From Vannielia litorea (lineage in GTDB: Bacteria > Pseudomonadota > Alphaproteobacteria > Rhodobacterales > Rhodobacteraceae), in assembly GCF_019801175.1 (NCBI RefSeq), contig NZ_JAHVJR010000001.1, forward strand, positions 3,083,195 to 3,147,194: DNA of 64,000 bases, written 5' to 3'. Positions 33,570-41,346 of this stretch are shown one piece after another. The notes below the pieces were generated by a model. It had not been told where the DNA came from. It did no database searches and worked only from the letters and a program-made list of their open reading frames with translations. Positions within the stretch are counted from its first letter, which is position 1, and each line of letters begins with the position of its first letter. The position numbers were made by a program, and so were the translations under genes.

Positions 33570-34607
33570 ATGTCTTTTGTCAGAACGCTCGCCACCTCTG
33601 CCGTGGCCCTCGCCCTTGCCACCGGCGGGGCCTTCGCGCAGGAAATCCAGCTCAAGCTGCACCACTTCCTCAGCCCCAAGGCCCCCGCCCACACCCAGAT
33701 GCTGGAGCCCTGGGCCAAGAAGATCGAGGAGGCCTCCGAGGGCCGCGTGAAGATCGAGATCTTCCCGGCCATGACCCTCGGCGGCAAGCCGCCTCAGCTT
33801 CCGCGTCAGGCTCGTGACGGCGTGGTCGACCTCGTCTGGATCGTGAACGCCTATGCCGCCGGGGCCTTCCCCCGCACCGAGGTCTTCGAGCTTCCAGGCG
33901 TGCATCGCGGCGACAACGCGGCGGTGAACAAGGCCATGCTGGCGATGTATGACGAGTTCCTCGCCGAGGATTTCCAGGGCGTCGTGCCCATGTTCCAGCA
34001 CGTCCACCAGGGACAGGCCATCCACATGGCCTCCGAAGAGGTCCGTAGCCCCGCCGACCTCGCCGGCAAGAAAATCCGCATCCCCTCGCGCACCGGCTCA
34101 TGGGTGCTTGAGGCCCTCGGCGCCTCGCCGGTACAGACGGCGGTGGGCGAAATCCCGGTCGCGCTCTCCAAAAAGGTGATCGACGGCGCGCTGATCCCGT
34201 GGGAGATCATCCCCGCCCTCAAGATCCACGAGGTCACCGACTACCAGATCGAGGGCCCGGGCGGTAAACGCTTCGGCACCACCTCTTTCTCGGTGCTGAT
34301 GAACGAGGCCAAGTGGGACAGCCTTCCAGAAGACATTCAGGCCATCTTCCGCGAAGCCTCCGACGAGGCGTGGCATGCCGAGGTGGGCGAGGTCTGGGCC
34401 AATGCCGATGCCCACGGCATCGAGGTCGCCACCGGCGCGGGCAACACCCACATCCAGCTCACGGATGAGGAATGGGCGGCCTTCGAGGAGCCCATGTCCA
34501 CCGTCGTGACCCGCTGGATCGAGGAGATGAACGGTCAGGGCATCGACGGGCAGGCGCTCTACGACAAGGCGGTCGAGCTGGTCGGCCAGAACATGCAGAC
34601 CAACTGA
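33570..34607 (+). CDS. TRAP transporter solute-binding protein (DctP family)
   Basis: A 345-residue periplasmic receptor with a signal peptide ending GGAFAQE (about residue 23). The binding core has SPADLAGKKIRIPSRTGSWVLEALGASPVQ, with Arg in IRIPSR as the usual carboxylate clamp, and KKVIDGALIPWEI. The ATG has a ggagga RBS. It supplies ligand to the DctQ/DctM permease that follows. Location behind the ThDP enzyme suggests the ligand is a 2-oxo or hydroxy acid. Confidence 0.93.
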   Translation: MSFVRTLATSAVALALATGGAFAQEIQLKLHHFLSPKAPAHTQMLEPWAKKIEEASEGRVKIEIFPAMTLGGKPPQLPRQARDGVVDLVWIVNAYAAGAFPRTEVFELPGVHRGDNAAVNKAMLAMYDEFLAEDFQGVVPMFQHVHQGQAIHMASEEVRSPADLAGKKIRIPSRTGSWVLEALGASPVQTAVGEIPVALSKKVIDGALIPWEIIPALKIHEVTDYQIEGPGGKRFGTTSFSVLMNEAKWDSLPEDIQAIFREASDEAWHAEVGEVWANADAHGIEVATGAGNTHIQLTDEEWAAFEEPMSTVVTRWIEEMNGQGIDGQALYDKAVELVGQNMQTN

Positions 34608-34608
34608 G

Positions 34609-35124
34609 ATGACGGGTGAAACCCCCGGCGCGGGCCGCTTCAGGCCCGCGCGACGCCTGATCGAGGGCTGGGCGCTCTTCGGCGGCCTTGTGCTCTTTGC
34701 CGTGGTCGCCGTCAACGCATGGTCGATCCTCGCGGGCTGGCTCGCCAACGCGCCCTTTCCCGGCGACTTCGAGCTGACCGAGATGGGCACCGCCGTCGCC
34801 GTCTTCGCCTTCCTGCCCTACTGCCAGCTGGTCGGCGCCAATGTCTCCGCCGATATCTTCACCATGCGCGCCTCGCCCTGGCAGGTGGCGCTGATGTCGC
34901 TGCTCGCCGCGCTGGTGGCCTTCGCCTTCAGCGTGCTGCTGATCTGGCGCATGTGGCTCGGGCTGGTCGATTACCGCACCTACACCGAGTTCACCGGCAT
35001 CCTCGAAATTCCGATCTGGTGGGCTTTTGTGCCCGTTCTGGCCTCGCTCGCCCTGCTGCTGCTGGCCTCTTTCATCACCCTGACAGAGGCCATCGCGGCC
35101 CTGAAATCCAAGCGGAGCGCCTGA
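34609..35124 (+). CDS. TRAP transporter small permease (DctQ family)
   Basis: A 171-residue membrane protein with four hydrophobic segments (about residues 21-42, 56-75, 92-113 and 133-156), the standard DctQ topology. The family-like ELTEMGTAVAVFAFLPYCQ motif is in the second segment. It begins one base after the receptor stop, so translation is coupled and there is no room for an intercistronic hairpin here, unlike the other transporters in the window. Confidence 0.88.
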   Translation: MTGETPGAGRFRPARRLIEGWALFGGLVLFAVVAVNAWSILAGWLANAPFPGDFELTEMGTAVAVFAFLPYCQLVGANVSADIFTMRASPWQVALMSLLAALVAFAFSVLLIWRMWLGLVDYRTYTEFTGILEIPIWWAFVPVLASLALLLLASFITLTEAIAALKSKRSA

Positions 35125-35127
35125 CCC

Positions 35128-36483
35128 GTGGACAGCCTGACCATCGGCCTCACCGGCCTCGGCGTGCTCGTGGCGCTCATCGCCATCCGCATCCCCATCG
35201 CCTACGCGATGATCCTCGTCGGCGGCGTAGGCACGGCGGTGCTCAACGGCTGGCCCATCGTGCTGAGCCAACTCAAGGATCTCGCCTACGCGCAATTCTC
35301 CAACTACGACCTCTCGGTGGTGCCGCTCTTCGTGCTGATGGGGGCCATCGCCTCGCGCACCGGGCTCTCGGCCGACCTTTTCCGCGCCGCCAACGCATGG
35401 CTCGGCTGGATGCGCGGCGGGGTGGCCATGTCGGCCATCGCGGCCTGCGCGGGCTTCGGCTCGGTCTGCGGCTCCTCGCTGGCGACCGCCTCCACCATGG
35501 GCCGCGTCGCCCTGCCGGAACTGAAGAAGTATCGCTACTCCGACCGCCTCGCCACCGGCACCATCGCGGCGGGCGGCGTGTTGGGCATCCTGATCCCGCC
35601 CTCGGTGGTGCTGATCATCTACGCCATCATCGTCGAGGCCAACGTGGTGACCATGTTCATGGCCGCCCTGCTGCCCGGCCTCATCGCCGTGGCGCTCTTC
35701 CTGTTGACGATCCTCGCCTACACCACCCTCGCCCCCGGCTCCGGCCCCTCCGGCCAACGCGCCTCCCGCGCCGAGCTGGTCTCGGCCACGCTGGCGATCT
35801 CCCCGGTGCTGGTGGTCTTCGCCGCCGTCATCGGTGGCCTCTACTTCGGCCTCTTCAACCCCACGCCCGCCGCCGCCGTGGGCGTGGTCATGGTCGCCCT
35901 CATCGGCCTGCTGCGCGGCAAGCTGACCCTGGTGGAAACCCGCGAAGCCCTGCTGGAGACCGCCCGCACCACCGGCATGATCTTCCTGATCCTGCTCGGC
36001 GCTGAACTGCTGAAGATCTTCATGGCCCGGGGCGGCGTGCCGCAGGTCATGGCCGAGATGATGGCAAACTCCGGCCTCGCCCCGATGACCACCCTCATCC
36101 TGCTGCTGGCCGCCCTGATCCTGCTGGGCTGCCTGATGGACAGCCTGTCGATGATCCTCCTCGCCATCCCCTTCTTCTGGCCCGTGCTGGTGGAGATCAA
36201 CGGCGGCGACTGGGCCACCGCGGCCGAAAGCCCCTTCGGGATGACGACTGAAGACCTCAAGATCTGGTTCGGCATCCTTGCGCTGATCGTTGTCGAACTC
36301 GGCCTGATCACGCCCCCCGTAGGCATGAACGTCTTTATCATCTCGGCGCAGGCGCCCGACGTGCCGATGCGAGATACCTTCCTCGGCGTGCTGCCCTTCT
36401 TTGTCGCCGAACTGCTGCGCGTGGCCCTGCTGCTGGCGGTGCCGGGGCTTGTGTTCATCCTGCCGGGGCTGGTCGGCTCATGA
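35128..36483 (+). CDS. TRAP transporter large permease (DctM family)
   Basis: A 451-residue polytopic permease with about twelve hydrophobic segments. It has DctM signatures VVPLFVLMGAIASRTGLSADLFRAANAWLGWMRGGVAMSAIAACAGFGSVCGSS and GGVLGILIPPSVVLIIYAIIVEANV, and the C-terminal ELGLITPPVGMNVFIISA. The start is a GTG three bases after dctQ. It couples Na+ or H+ flow to uptake. It is convergent with the sensor kinase gene, thirteen bases away. Confidence 0.94.
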   Translation: MDSLTIGLTGLGVLVALIAIRIPIAYAMILVGGVGTAVLNGWPIVLSQLKDLAYAQFSNYDLSVVPLFVLMGAIASRTGLSADLFRAANAWLGWMRGGVAMSAIAACAGFGSVCGSSLATASTMGRVALPELKKYRYSDRLATGTIAAGGVLGILIPPSVVLIIYAIIVEANVVTMFMAALLPGLIAVALFLLTILAYTTLAPGSGPSGQRASRAELVSATLAISPVLVVFAAVIGGLYFGLFNPTPAAAVGVVMVALIGLLRGKLTLVETREALLETARTTGMIFLILLGAELLKIFMARGGVPQVMAEMMANSGLAPMTTLILLLAALILLGCLMDSLSMILLAIPFFWPVLVEINGGDWATAAESPFGMTTEDLKIWFGILALIVVELGLITPPVGMNVFIISAQAPDVPMRDTFLGVLPFFVAELLRVALLLAVPGLVFILPGLVGS

Positions 36484-36496
36484 CAGCGCCAGTCGC

Positions 36497-37765
36497 CTAG
36501 CCCGCCTTCCCCGGCTGCTTCGGCAGGTCCAGCACCACCCGCAGCCCACCGGATGGCGGCAGCTCCGCCCGCACCCGGCCACCGTGATGCTCGATCGCGC
36601 GGCGCGCGATTGCGAGGCCCAAGCCATATCCGCCCCTTTGCGGCGCACCCGACCCACGGGCGAAGGGGTAAAAGATCGTCTCAAGGTCTTCCGGGCGCAC
36701 CCCCGGCCCCTCGTCCGTCACGCTGATGCTCAGCCTGCCCCCCACCTCCGCGCACTCCACCGTCACCGATGTGCCCTCGGCGGTGTGCTTCACCGCATTG
36801 CGAATGACGTTTTCCAACGAGCGATACACCAACTCGCCTTCGACCTCCGCCAAGAAGCTGCCCGGCAGGTCGGTGGTCACCGTCACCCGCCGCTCCGCCG
36901 CCTCGAAGGCCGCATCCGCGAGGATGGCGTTGAGCAGGTCGATCAGGTCGAGCACCTGGGTCTGCAACGGGGCATCGACCCGCTCCGAGAGCCGCGCCAG
37001 CGTGAGCACCTCGCCCACCAGCTCGTCCAGCCGCTCCACCTCACGGTCCATCCTGTCCAGCATCGTGCCCAGACGGGCGGGCGATTTGCGCAAGATCCCC
37101 GTGGCAGCCTGCAACCGCGAAAGCGGCGAGCGCAGCTCATGCGATACATCATGAAACAGCCGCCGCTGGGCCTCGTGATGCTCCTCCAGCCGCACCGCCG
37201 TGCGGTCGAAATCACCCGCCAAAGTCGAAATCTCGTCCTTCCGATGCGCGAGCGCCGCAGCGATCCGCACGTCGAACCGCCCATCCGCCAGCGCACGCAA
37301 CCCGTCGCGCAGCTGGATCACCGGGTTCACGAGGTTTCGGGCCAAGAGCGCCGCCGCCAGCACGGTCGAGGCCAGCACGGCAAGGCCCAGCATGATCGGC
37401 GCAAACCTGTAGGAAACAAACGGGGCCGGCGGCTCGGTCGAAAGCCGGTAGCACCCGCCCGCCCTGTCCACCAACTGCTCATAAGGCCCCGCACCCTCGG
37501 CGCAGTCTCCCACCCCCAACTGCGTGAGGCGCAGGCCAAGCGGCCGCGCCCGTTCCGAGACTTCGGCAAACCGCATCGCCGCCTCCGGCCCCTCATCCGT
37601 GAGCACGGCTTCTGTCAGGTCGAGCGCCACCTGCCGCCGGTCCTCCTCGAGTTTCAGCAGCACCGGTGAGGCCTCGAAGGCATTCAGGATCAGGATCATC
37701 CCCACGATCGAGCCAATCACCGAGACGGCGATCACAACGAGAGATTTCAGGAACAGGCCGCGCAT
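36497..37765 (-). CDS. cpxA: CpxA-like sensor histidine kinase
   Basis: A 422-residue kinase: transmembrane segments at about 8-28 and 122-143 enclose a periplasmic domain of roughly 90 residues, followed by HAMP (~144-197), a HisKA domain with the phospho-acceptor His209 in FHDVSHELRSPLSRLQ, and an ATPase domain with N-box NVIRNAVKH, G1 DEGPGV and G2 GYGLGLAI. The H-box DVSHELRSPLSRL matches CpxA. It starts one base after the regulator stop. In the Cpx system the sensor detects envelope stress. The sensor domain here contains two Cys (Cys88 and Cys105), which may be redox-active (inference). Confidence 0.88.
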   Translation of the reverse strand: MRGLFLKSLVVIAVSVIGSIVGMILILNAFEASPVLLKLEEDRRQVALDLTEAVLTDEGPEAAMRFAEVSERARPLGLRLTQLGVGDCAEGAGPYEQLVDRAGGCYRLSTEPPAPFVSYRFAPIMLGLAVLASTVLAAALLARNLVNPVIQLRDGLRALADGRFDVRIAAALAHRKDEISTLAGDFDRTAVRLEEHHEAQRRLFHDVSHELRSPLSRLQAATGILRKSPARLGTMLDRMDREVERLDELVGEVLTLARLSERVDAPLQTQVLDLIDLLNAILADAAFEAAERRVTVTTDLPGSFLAEVEGELVYRSLENVIRNAVKHTAEGTSVTVECAEVGGRLSISVTDEGPGVRPEDLETIFYPFARGSGAPQRGGYGLGLAIARRAIEHHGGRVRAELPPSGGLRVVLDLPKQPGKAG

Positions 37766-37766
37766 G

Positions 37767-38462
37767 TCAGTCCACCAGAAGCTGATAGCCCTGCCCCCGA
37801 ACAGACAGGATGCTCGACTGGCCATCGGCGCGCCACCCCAGCTTCTGACGCACGCTCGAGATATGCACATCGATCCGCCGGTCGAACGGTGTGAGCGGCT
37901 GGCCGAAGGCACGCCGCGAGATGTCCTGCTTCGACACCAGCTCACCGGCCTGCCGTGCCAGCACCTCCAGCAGGCTGAACTCGGTGCCCGTCAGGCTGAT
38001 CGCCTCGCCATCCCACTCCGCCGTCCGGCTGCCGGGATTGAGCGTCAGCCGCCCTGCCCGGATCGGATCGCTCGCCGCCACCTCCTGCAGGCGCCGCACC
38101 CGCCGAAGGATCGCCCGCATCCGGGCCGAGAGCTCGCCGGGCGAGCAGGGCTTCGGCACGTAGTCATCCGCACCAAGGTTGAGCCCGGCGATCCGGTCAG
38201 TGTCATCCCCGCGTGCGGTGAGCATCAGCACCGGCACCTCGCTCTGCGCGCGGATGCGCTGCAGCACTTCGATCCCGTTCATCCGCGGCATCATGATGTC
38301 GAGCACGATCAGATCCACCCTTGCCTCCACCGCCGCCCCAATCGCCTCCCGCCCGTCGGAGGTGGCCGCAACCTCGTAGCCCTCGTCCGAGAGATACTCC
38401 CGAAGAAGGGTCGTCAGCTCCTCGTCATCATCGACCAGCAGAACCTTGATCACCTGCGTCAT
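37767..38462 (-). CDS. cpxR: CpxR-like OmpR-family response regulator
   Basis: A 231-residue regulator: receiver domain with Asp11/Asp12, phosphorylation site Asp55 (VLDIMMP), Thr82 and Lys104, and a winged-helix output domain in which LTGTEFSLLEVLARQAGELVSKQDISRRAFGQPLTPFDRRIDVHISSVRQKL strongly recalls CpxR. The ATG at 38462 fits homologues, but its purine-rich aGAGG directly abuts the start, so an upstream ATG (38486) remains possible. It lies first in the cpxRA unit, with a CpxR-type box upstream on its own strand. Confidence 0.9.
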   Translation of the reverse strand: MTQVIKVLLVDDDEELTTLLREYLSDEGYEVAATSDGREAIGAAVEARVDLIVLDIMMPRMNGIEVLQRIRAQSEVPVLMLTARGDDTDRIAGLNLGADDYVPKPCSPGELSARMRAILRRVRRLQEVAASDPIRAGRLTLNPGSRTAEWDGEAISLTGTEFSLLEVLARQAGELVSKQDISRRAFGQPLTPFDRRIDVHISSVRQKLGWRADGQSSILSVRGQGYQLLVD

Positions 38463-38515
38463 CCTCTGCGCATTCGGCCCGTCCATAGCCTGTGAACACG
38501 GCCCCAAGGCCATGT

Positions 38516-38530
38516 TTTACCCAACTTTAC
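38516..38530 (-). promoter_or_regulatory. Perfect CpxR-type box (GTAAA-N5-GTAAA)
   Basis: Read on the minus strand the site is GTAAA-gttgg-GTAAA, the exact tandem repeat known for CpxR in enterobacteria. It lies 53 bases before the regulator start and in the gap to the divergent efflux operon, so it could serve autoregulation and the efflux operon together. Confidence 0.65.
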
Positions 38531-38602
38531 ACAAGCTTGACGGCGCTTGACATTCAACCGGCTAGAGATGGCTCCACCAAACGAGCCTTCCGCGAGCCCC
38601 AC

Positions 38603-39223
38603 GTGCCCCTCTCCCGATTGCACCCCTTCCCCCTTTGGCTGGCCCTCTCGCTTCCCGCCGCCGCCATCCTCATCGGGCTGGCGCGTAGCGGCGGAAAGAT
38701 CGGGGCCGGCTCGGAGGCGCTCCACATATCTGGCGAACTTTCGGCTTGGTTGCTGATCGCCGCCATGCTGGCCAGCCCACTCGCACTGGCGCTGCGCGGA
38801 TGGCGCGGCCCGCGCTGGCTGCTGAAGCACCGGCGCTACCTCGGCGTGGCGGCCTTCGGCTACGGCGCACTGCACACGCTGGTCTACCTCCTCGACCGGC
38901 AGGCCTTGGCCTCGGTGCTGAGCGAGTCCACGCGGTTCGAGATCTGGACCGGCTGGCTCGCCTTCCTCATCTTCATCCCCCTCGCCGCCACCTCTACCGA
39001 CGCCGCCATGCGCCGACTCGGACGGCACTGGAAGACCCTCCAGCGCTTCGTCTACCTCGCCGCCCTGCTCACCGCCCTCCATTGGGCCGCCCTCCATGAC
39101 TGGGGAGGCATCGCACCTGCCGCGCTCTTCTTCAGCCCCCTGGCCGCGCTGGAAGCGTATCGGCTCCGCATCTGGCTACTCCGCCCGCGTCGCGACATCC
39201 CCACCGCAAAGGAAACCAAATGA
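38603..39223 (+). CDS. Ferric-reductase-like (YedZ/MsrQ-type) haem membrane protein
   Basis: A 206-residue membrane protein with about six hydrophobic segments and the MsrQ/YedZ pattern: HISGELSAWLLIAAMLASPLALAL, the KHRRYLGVAAFGYGALHTLVYL segment, and QRFVYLAALLTALHWAALHDW, which supply the histidines that would bind haem. In the MsrPQ system MsrQ passes electrons to a periplasmic methionine-sulfoxide reductase, but no MsrP gene is adjacent. A GTG start at 38603 gives the usual length and skips the promoter region, although the RBS is weak. Its stop overlaps the next gene (ATGA). Shared control with Cpx and an efflux pump would suit envelope repair. Confidence 0.8.
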   Translation: MPLSRLHPFPLWLALSLPAAAILIGLARSGGKIGAGSEALHISGELSAWLLIAAMLASPLALALRGWRGPRWLLKHRRYLGVAAFGYGALHTLVYLLDRQALASVLSESTRFEIWTGWLAFLIFIPLAATSTDAAMRRLGRHWKTLQRFVYLAALLTALHWAALHDWGGIAPAALFFSPLAALEAYRLRIWLLRPRRDIPTAKETK

Positions 39224-40177
39224 GCTTCGATGACAGGGCCTTCCGCCAGAAGGTCATCGTGATGACCGGCGGCACAAGCGGCTTCGGCGCCAAAGCGCTG
39301 GAATTGCTCGCGCAGGAGCGCGACACCCGGATCATCCTCGGCGCCCGTGGCGAGGGCCGCGCCGTGCCCGCCGGGGTCGAGGTGCTCCCGCTCGATCTGG
39401 CCTCGCTGCAGAGCACCCGCGCCTTCGCCGCCGAGGTGCAGCGCCGTCTGGCCGGTGACGGCATCGACGTGCTCCTGCTCAATGCCGGGCTGCACGGCTC
39501 CAAGGCCGGTCAGGTCAGCGCCGAGGGCTACGGCCTCACCTTCGCCGTCAACCACCTCGCCCACTATCCCTTCCCGCCTGCTCCTGCCCCGCCTCGCCCT
39601 CTGCGGGCGGCTGGTGATCACCTCCAGCAACATGCACAACCCGCCCTTCAAACGCCTCGCGCCCAAGGAGCTGGACCTTTCCGAATGGGCGCATCCCACG
39701 CCCGGCGGCGGCGGCACCGGAACGCGCGGCTACTGTGCCTCCAAGCTCTGCAACCTGATGACGGCGCAAACCCTCGCCCGTCAGCCGGACGTGGAGCAGC
39801 GCCGGATCGACGTGATCGCCTTCAACCCCGGGCTGACCGGCGGGGCGGGCGGCGGCGATGCCTCGCCCCTGCGCCGCTTGGCGATCAAGGGCCTGACCCG
39901 CACCCTCTTTCCGGCGATCGGCCTTTTCGTGCCGGAATTCAACATGAACACCCCCGAGCACTCCGGCCGGATGCTGGCCGATGTGGCCACCGGCAGGCTC
40001 TCTCCGCCCGAGGGCGTCTATGTTTCGCTGGTGAACGGCTTGCCGACCTTCCCCGCACCGTCCACTCTGGCGCGGAACCTGAAGGCCCAGAACCGGTTGT
40101 GGAACGAGAGTGCAGAAATGGTCGGCCTGGATGATGCGCAGGGCATGGTCGTGCCGCGCAAGGAGAATTCACGATGA
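39220..40177 (+). pseudogene. Short-chain dehydrogenase gene broken by a one-base insertion
   Basis: Two frames together encode one SDR. The first, from the ATG at 39220, carries TGGTSGFG, LLLNAG and ends its homology at NHLAHY. The second carries RLLLPRLALCGRLVITSSNMHNP, the catalytic YCASK and the rest to the stop at 40177. Removing one C from the run at 39573-39575 restores a continuous chain of about 318 residues (HYPFRLLLPRLA). As written, the first frame continues for about 190 unrelated residues to 40134. The start overlaps the upstream gene (ATGA) and the restored stop overlaps the efflux adaptor start, which supports an ancestral intact gene. A recent mutation or a sequencing error are both possible. 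Confidence 0.85.
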
Positions 40178-41346
40178 CCGATGACGCACGCGGCACCGAG
40201 CCCGATAAGCTGACATTCCGCGACGAGCCCGGCTCGGCACGGTCCAAATGGGTCGCCGGGCTGCTCGCCCTCGCGCTGGTGGGCTGGATGGGCAGCGGTT
40301 TCATCCTGCCCTCGCCCGAGGAGGCCCCGCCCGAGACCGTCGCCGCTAGCGAGGCGGTCGCCGTGAGCGTCCGCAGCAGCCGGGCCGAACCGGTCACCAA
40401 GACCTTCAGCGCCGAGGGGCAGGCCCAACCCGACCGCCGCGCCCTGCTCCGCGCCCAGATGGCAGGCGAGGTGGTCAGCCTCTCCGCCGCCAAGGGCGAG
40501 GCGCTGGAACCGGGCGACGAGATCGCCCGCCTGAGCACCCGCGAGCTGGAGGCCCGCGTTCAGGAAGCCCGCCAATCGCTCTCCCGAGCGCAGGAAGATT
40601 TCGACAGCACCGAAACCCTCGTCGAGCGCGGGGCCGCCACCGCCGCCCGCCTGCGCGAGACCCGCGCCGCCCTCGCCGCCGCCGAAGCGCAGCTGACGCA
40701 AGCAGAGGAGGCGTTGGAGTCGGCAGTGATCCGGGCGCCCTTCGCCGGGCGGCTCGACCGGCTCGACCTCGAGATCGGCGCCTTCACCTCCGCCGGTGCC
40801 GAGGTTGGCACGATCCTCGATACCGACCCGCTGCGCATCGTTATTCAGGTGCCGCAGCAGGCCCTCGCCCAGATCCGCGAGGGGCTGACCGCCTCGGTCA
40901 CCTTCATCACCGGCGAGGAGCGCGAAGGCGAGATCGAGTACATCAGCCGCGATGCCGAGACTGATACCCGCACCTTCCGCGCCGAGGTGACCGTGCCCAA
41001 CCCCGATGGCGCCATCGCCTCCGGCCTCTCGGTTCAGGTCCGCATCCCCACCGGGCAGGTCACCGCGCACTTCATCTCGCCGGCGATCCTCTCGCTCAGC
41101 GAAGATGGCCGCCTTGGCGTCAAGACCGTGGGCGATGGCGACGTGGTCGCCTTCCACGAGGTCGTCGTCGAGCGCGCCCAGCGCGATGGCGTCTGGGTCA
41201 GCGGCCTGCCGGAGCGGGCGCGCATCATCACCATCGGGCAAGGATTCGTCTCGGAGGGCGAAACCGTGGCCCCCGTGGCCGATGAGGATGAGGTCGCCGC
41301 CGCCGAGGTCGAAGCCCCTGATACCAGCGCGGCGGAGACCGAGTGA
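40174..41346 (+). CDS. RND efflux periplasmic adaptor (membrane fusion protein)
   Basis: A 390-residue adaptor with an N-terminal membrane anchor (WVAGLLALALVGWMGSGFIL), a lipoyl half-motif (AQMAGEVVSLSAAKGEALEPGDEIARL), a helical hairpin rich in Glu, Gln and Arg (about residues 125-185), the second lipoyl half (SAVIRAPFAGRLDRLDLEIGAF) and beta-barrel domains. It links the inner-membrane pump to an outer-membrane channel, which is not encoded nearby. Its stop overlaps the pump start. The acidic C-terminal tail (EAPDTSAAETE) is unusual but not informative. Confidence 0.92.
   Translation: MTDDARGTEPDKLTFRDEPGSARSKWVAGLLALALVGWMGSGFILPSPEEAPPETVAASEAVAVSVRSSRAEPVTKTFSAEGQAQPDRRALLRAQMAGEVVSLSAAKGEALEPGDEIARLSTRELEARVQEARQSLSRAQEDFDSTETLVERGAATAARLRETRAALAAAEAQLTQAEEALESAVIRAPFAGRLDRLDLEIGAFTSAGAEVGTILDTDPLRIVIQVPQQALAQIREGLTASVTFITGEEREGEIEYISRDAETDTRTFRAEVTVPNPDGAIASGLSVQVRIPTGQVTAHFISPAILSLSEDGRLGVKTVGDGDVVAFHEVVVERAQRDGVWVSGLPERARIITIGQGFVSEGETVAPVADEDEVAAAEVEAPDTSAAETE

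Noticed and set aside
38537..38568. Promoter TTGACG/TTGACA with TAGAGA before the YedZ/MsrQ-like gene
   Set aside because: Spacer lengths (20 and 10 bases) are unsuitable for a sigma-70 promoter.
39566..39580. Programmed frameshifting in the SDR gene
   Set aside because: No slippery heptamer and no obvious downstream pseudoknot; a one-base insertion in a short C run explains the break more simply.
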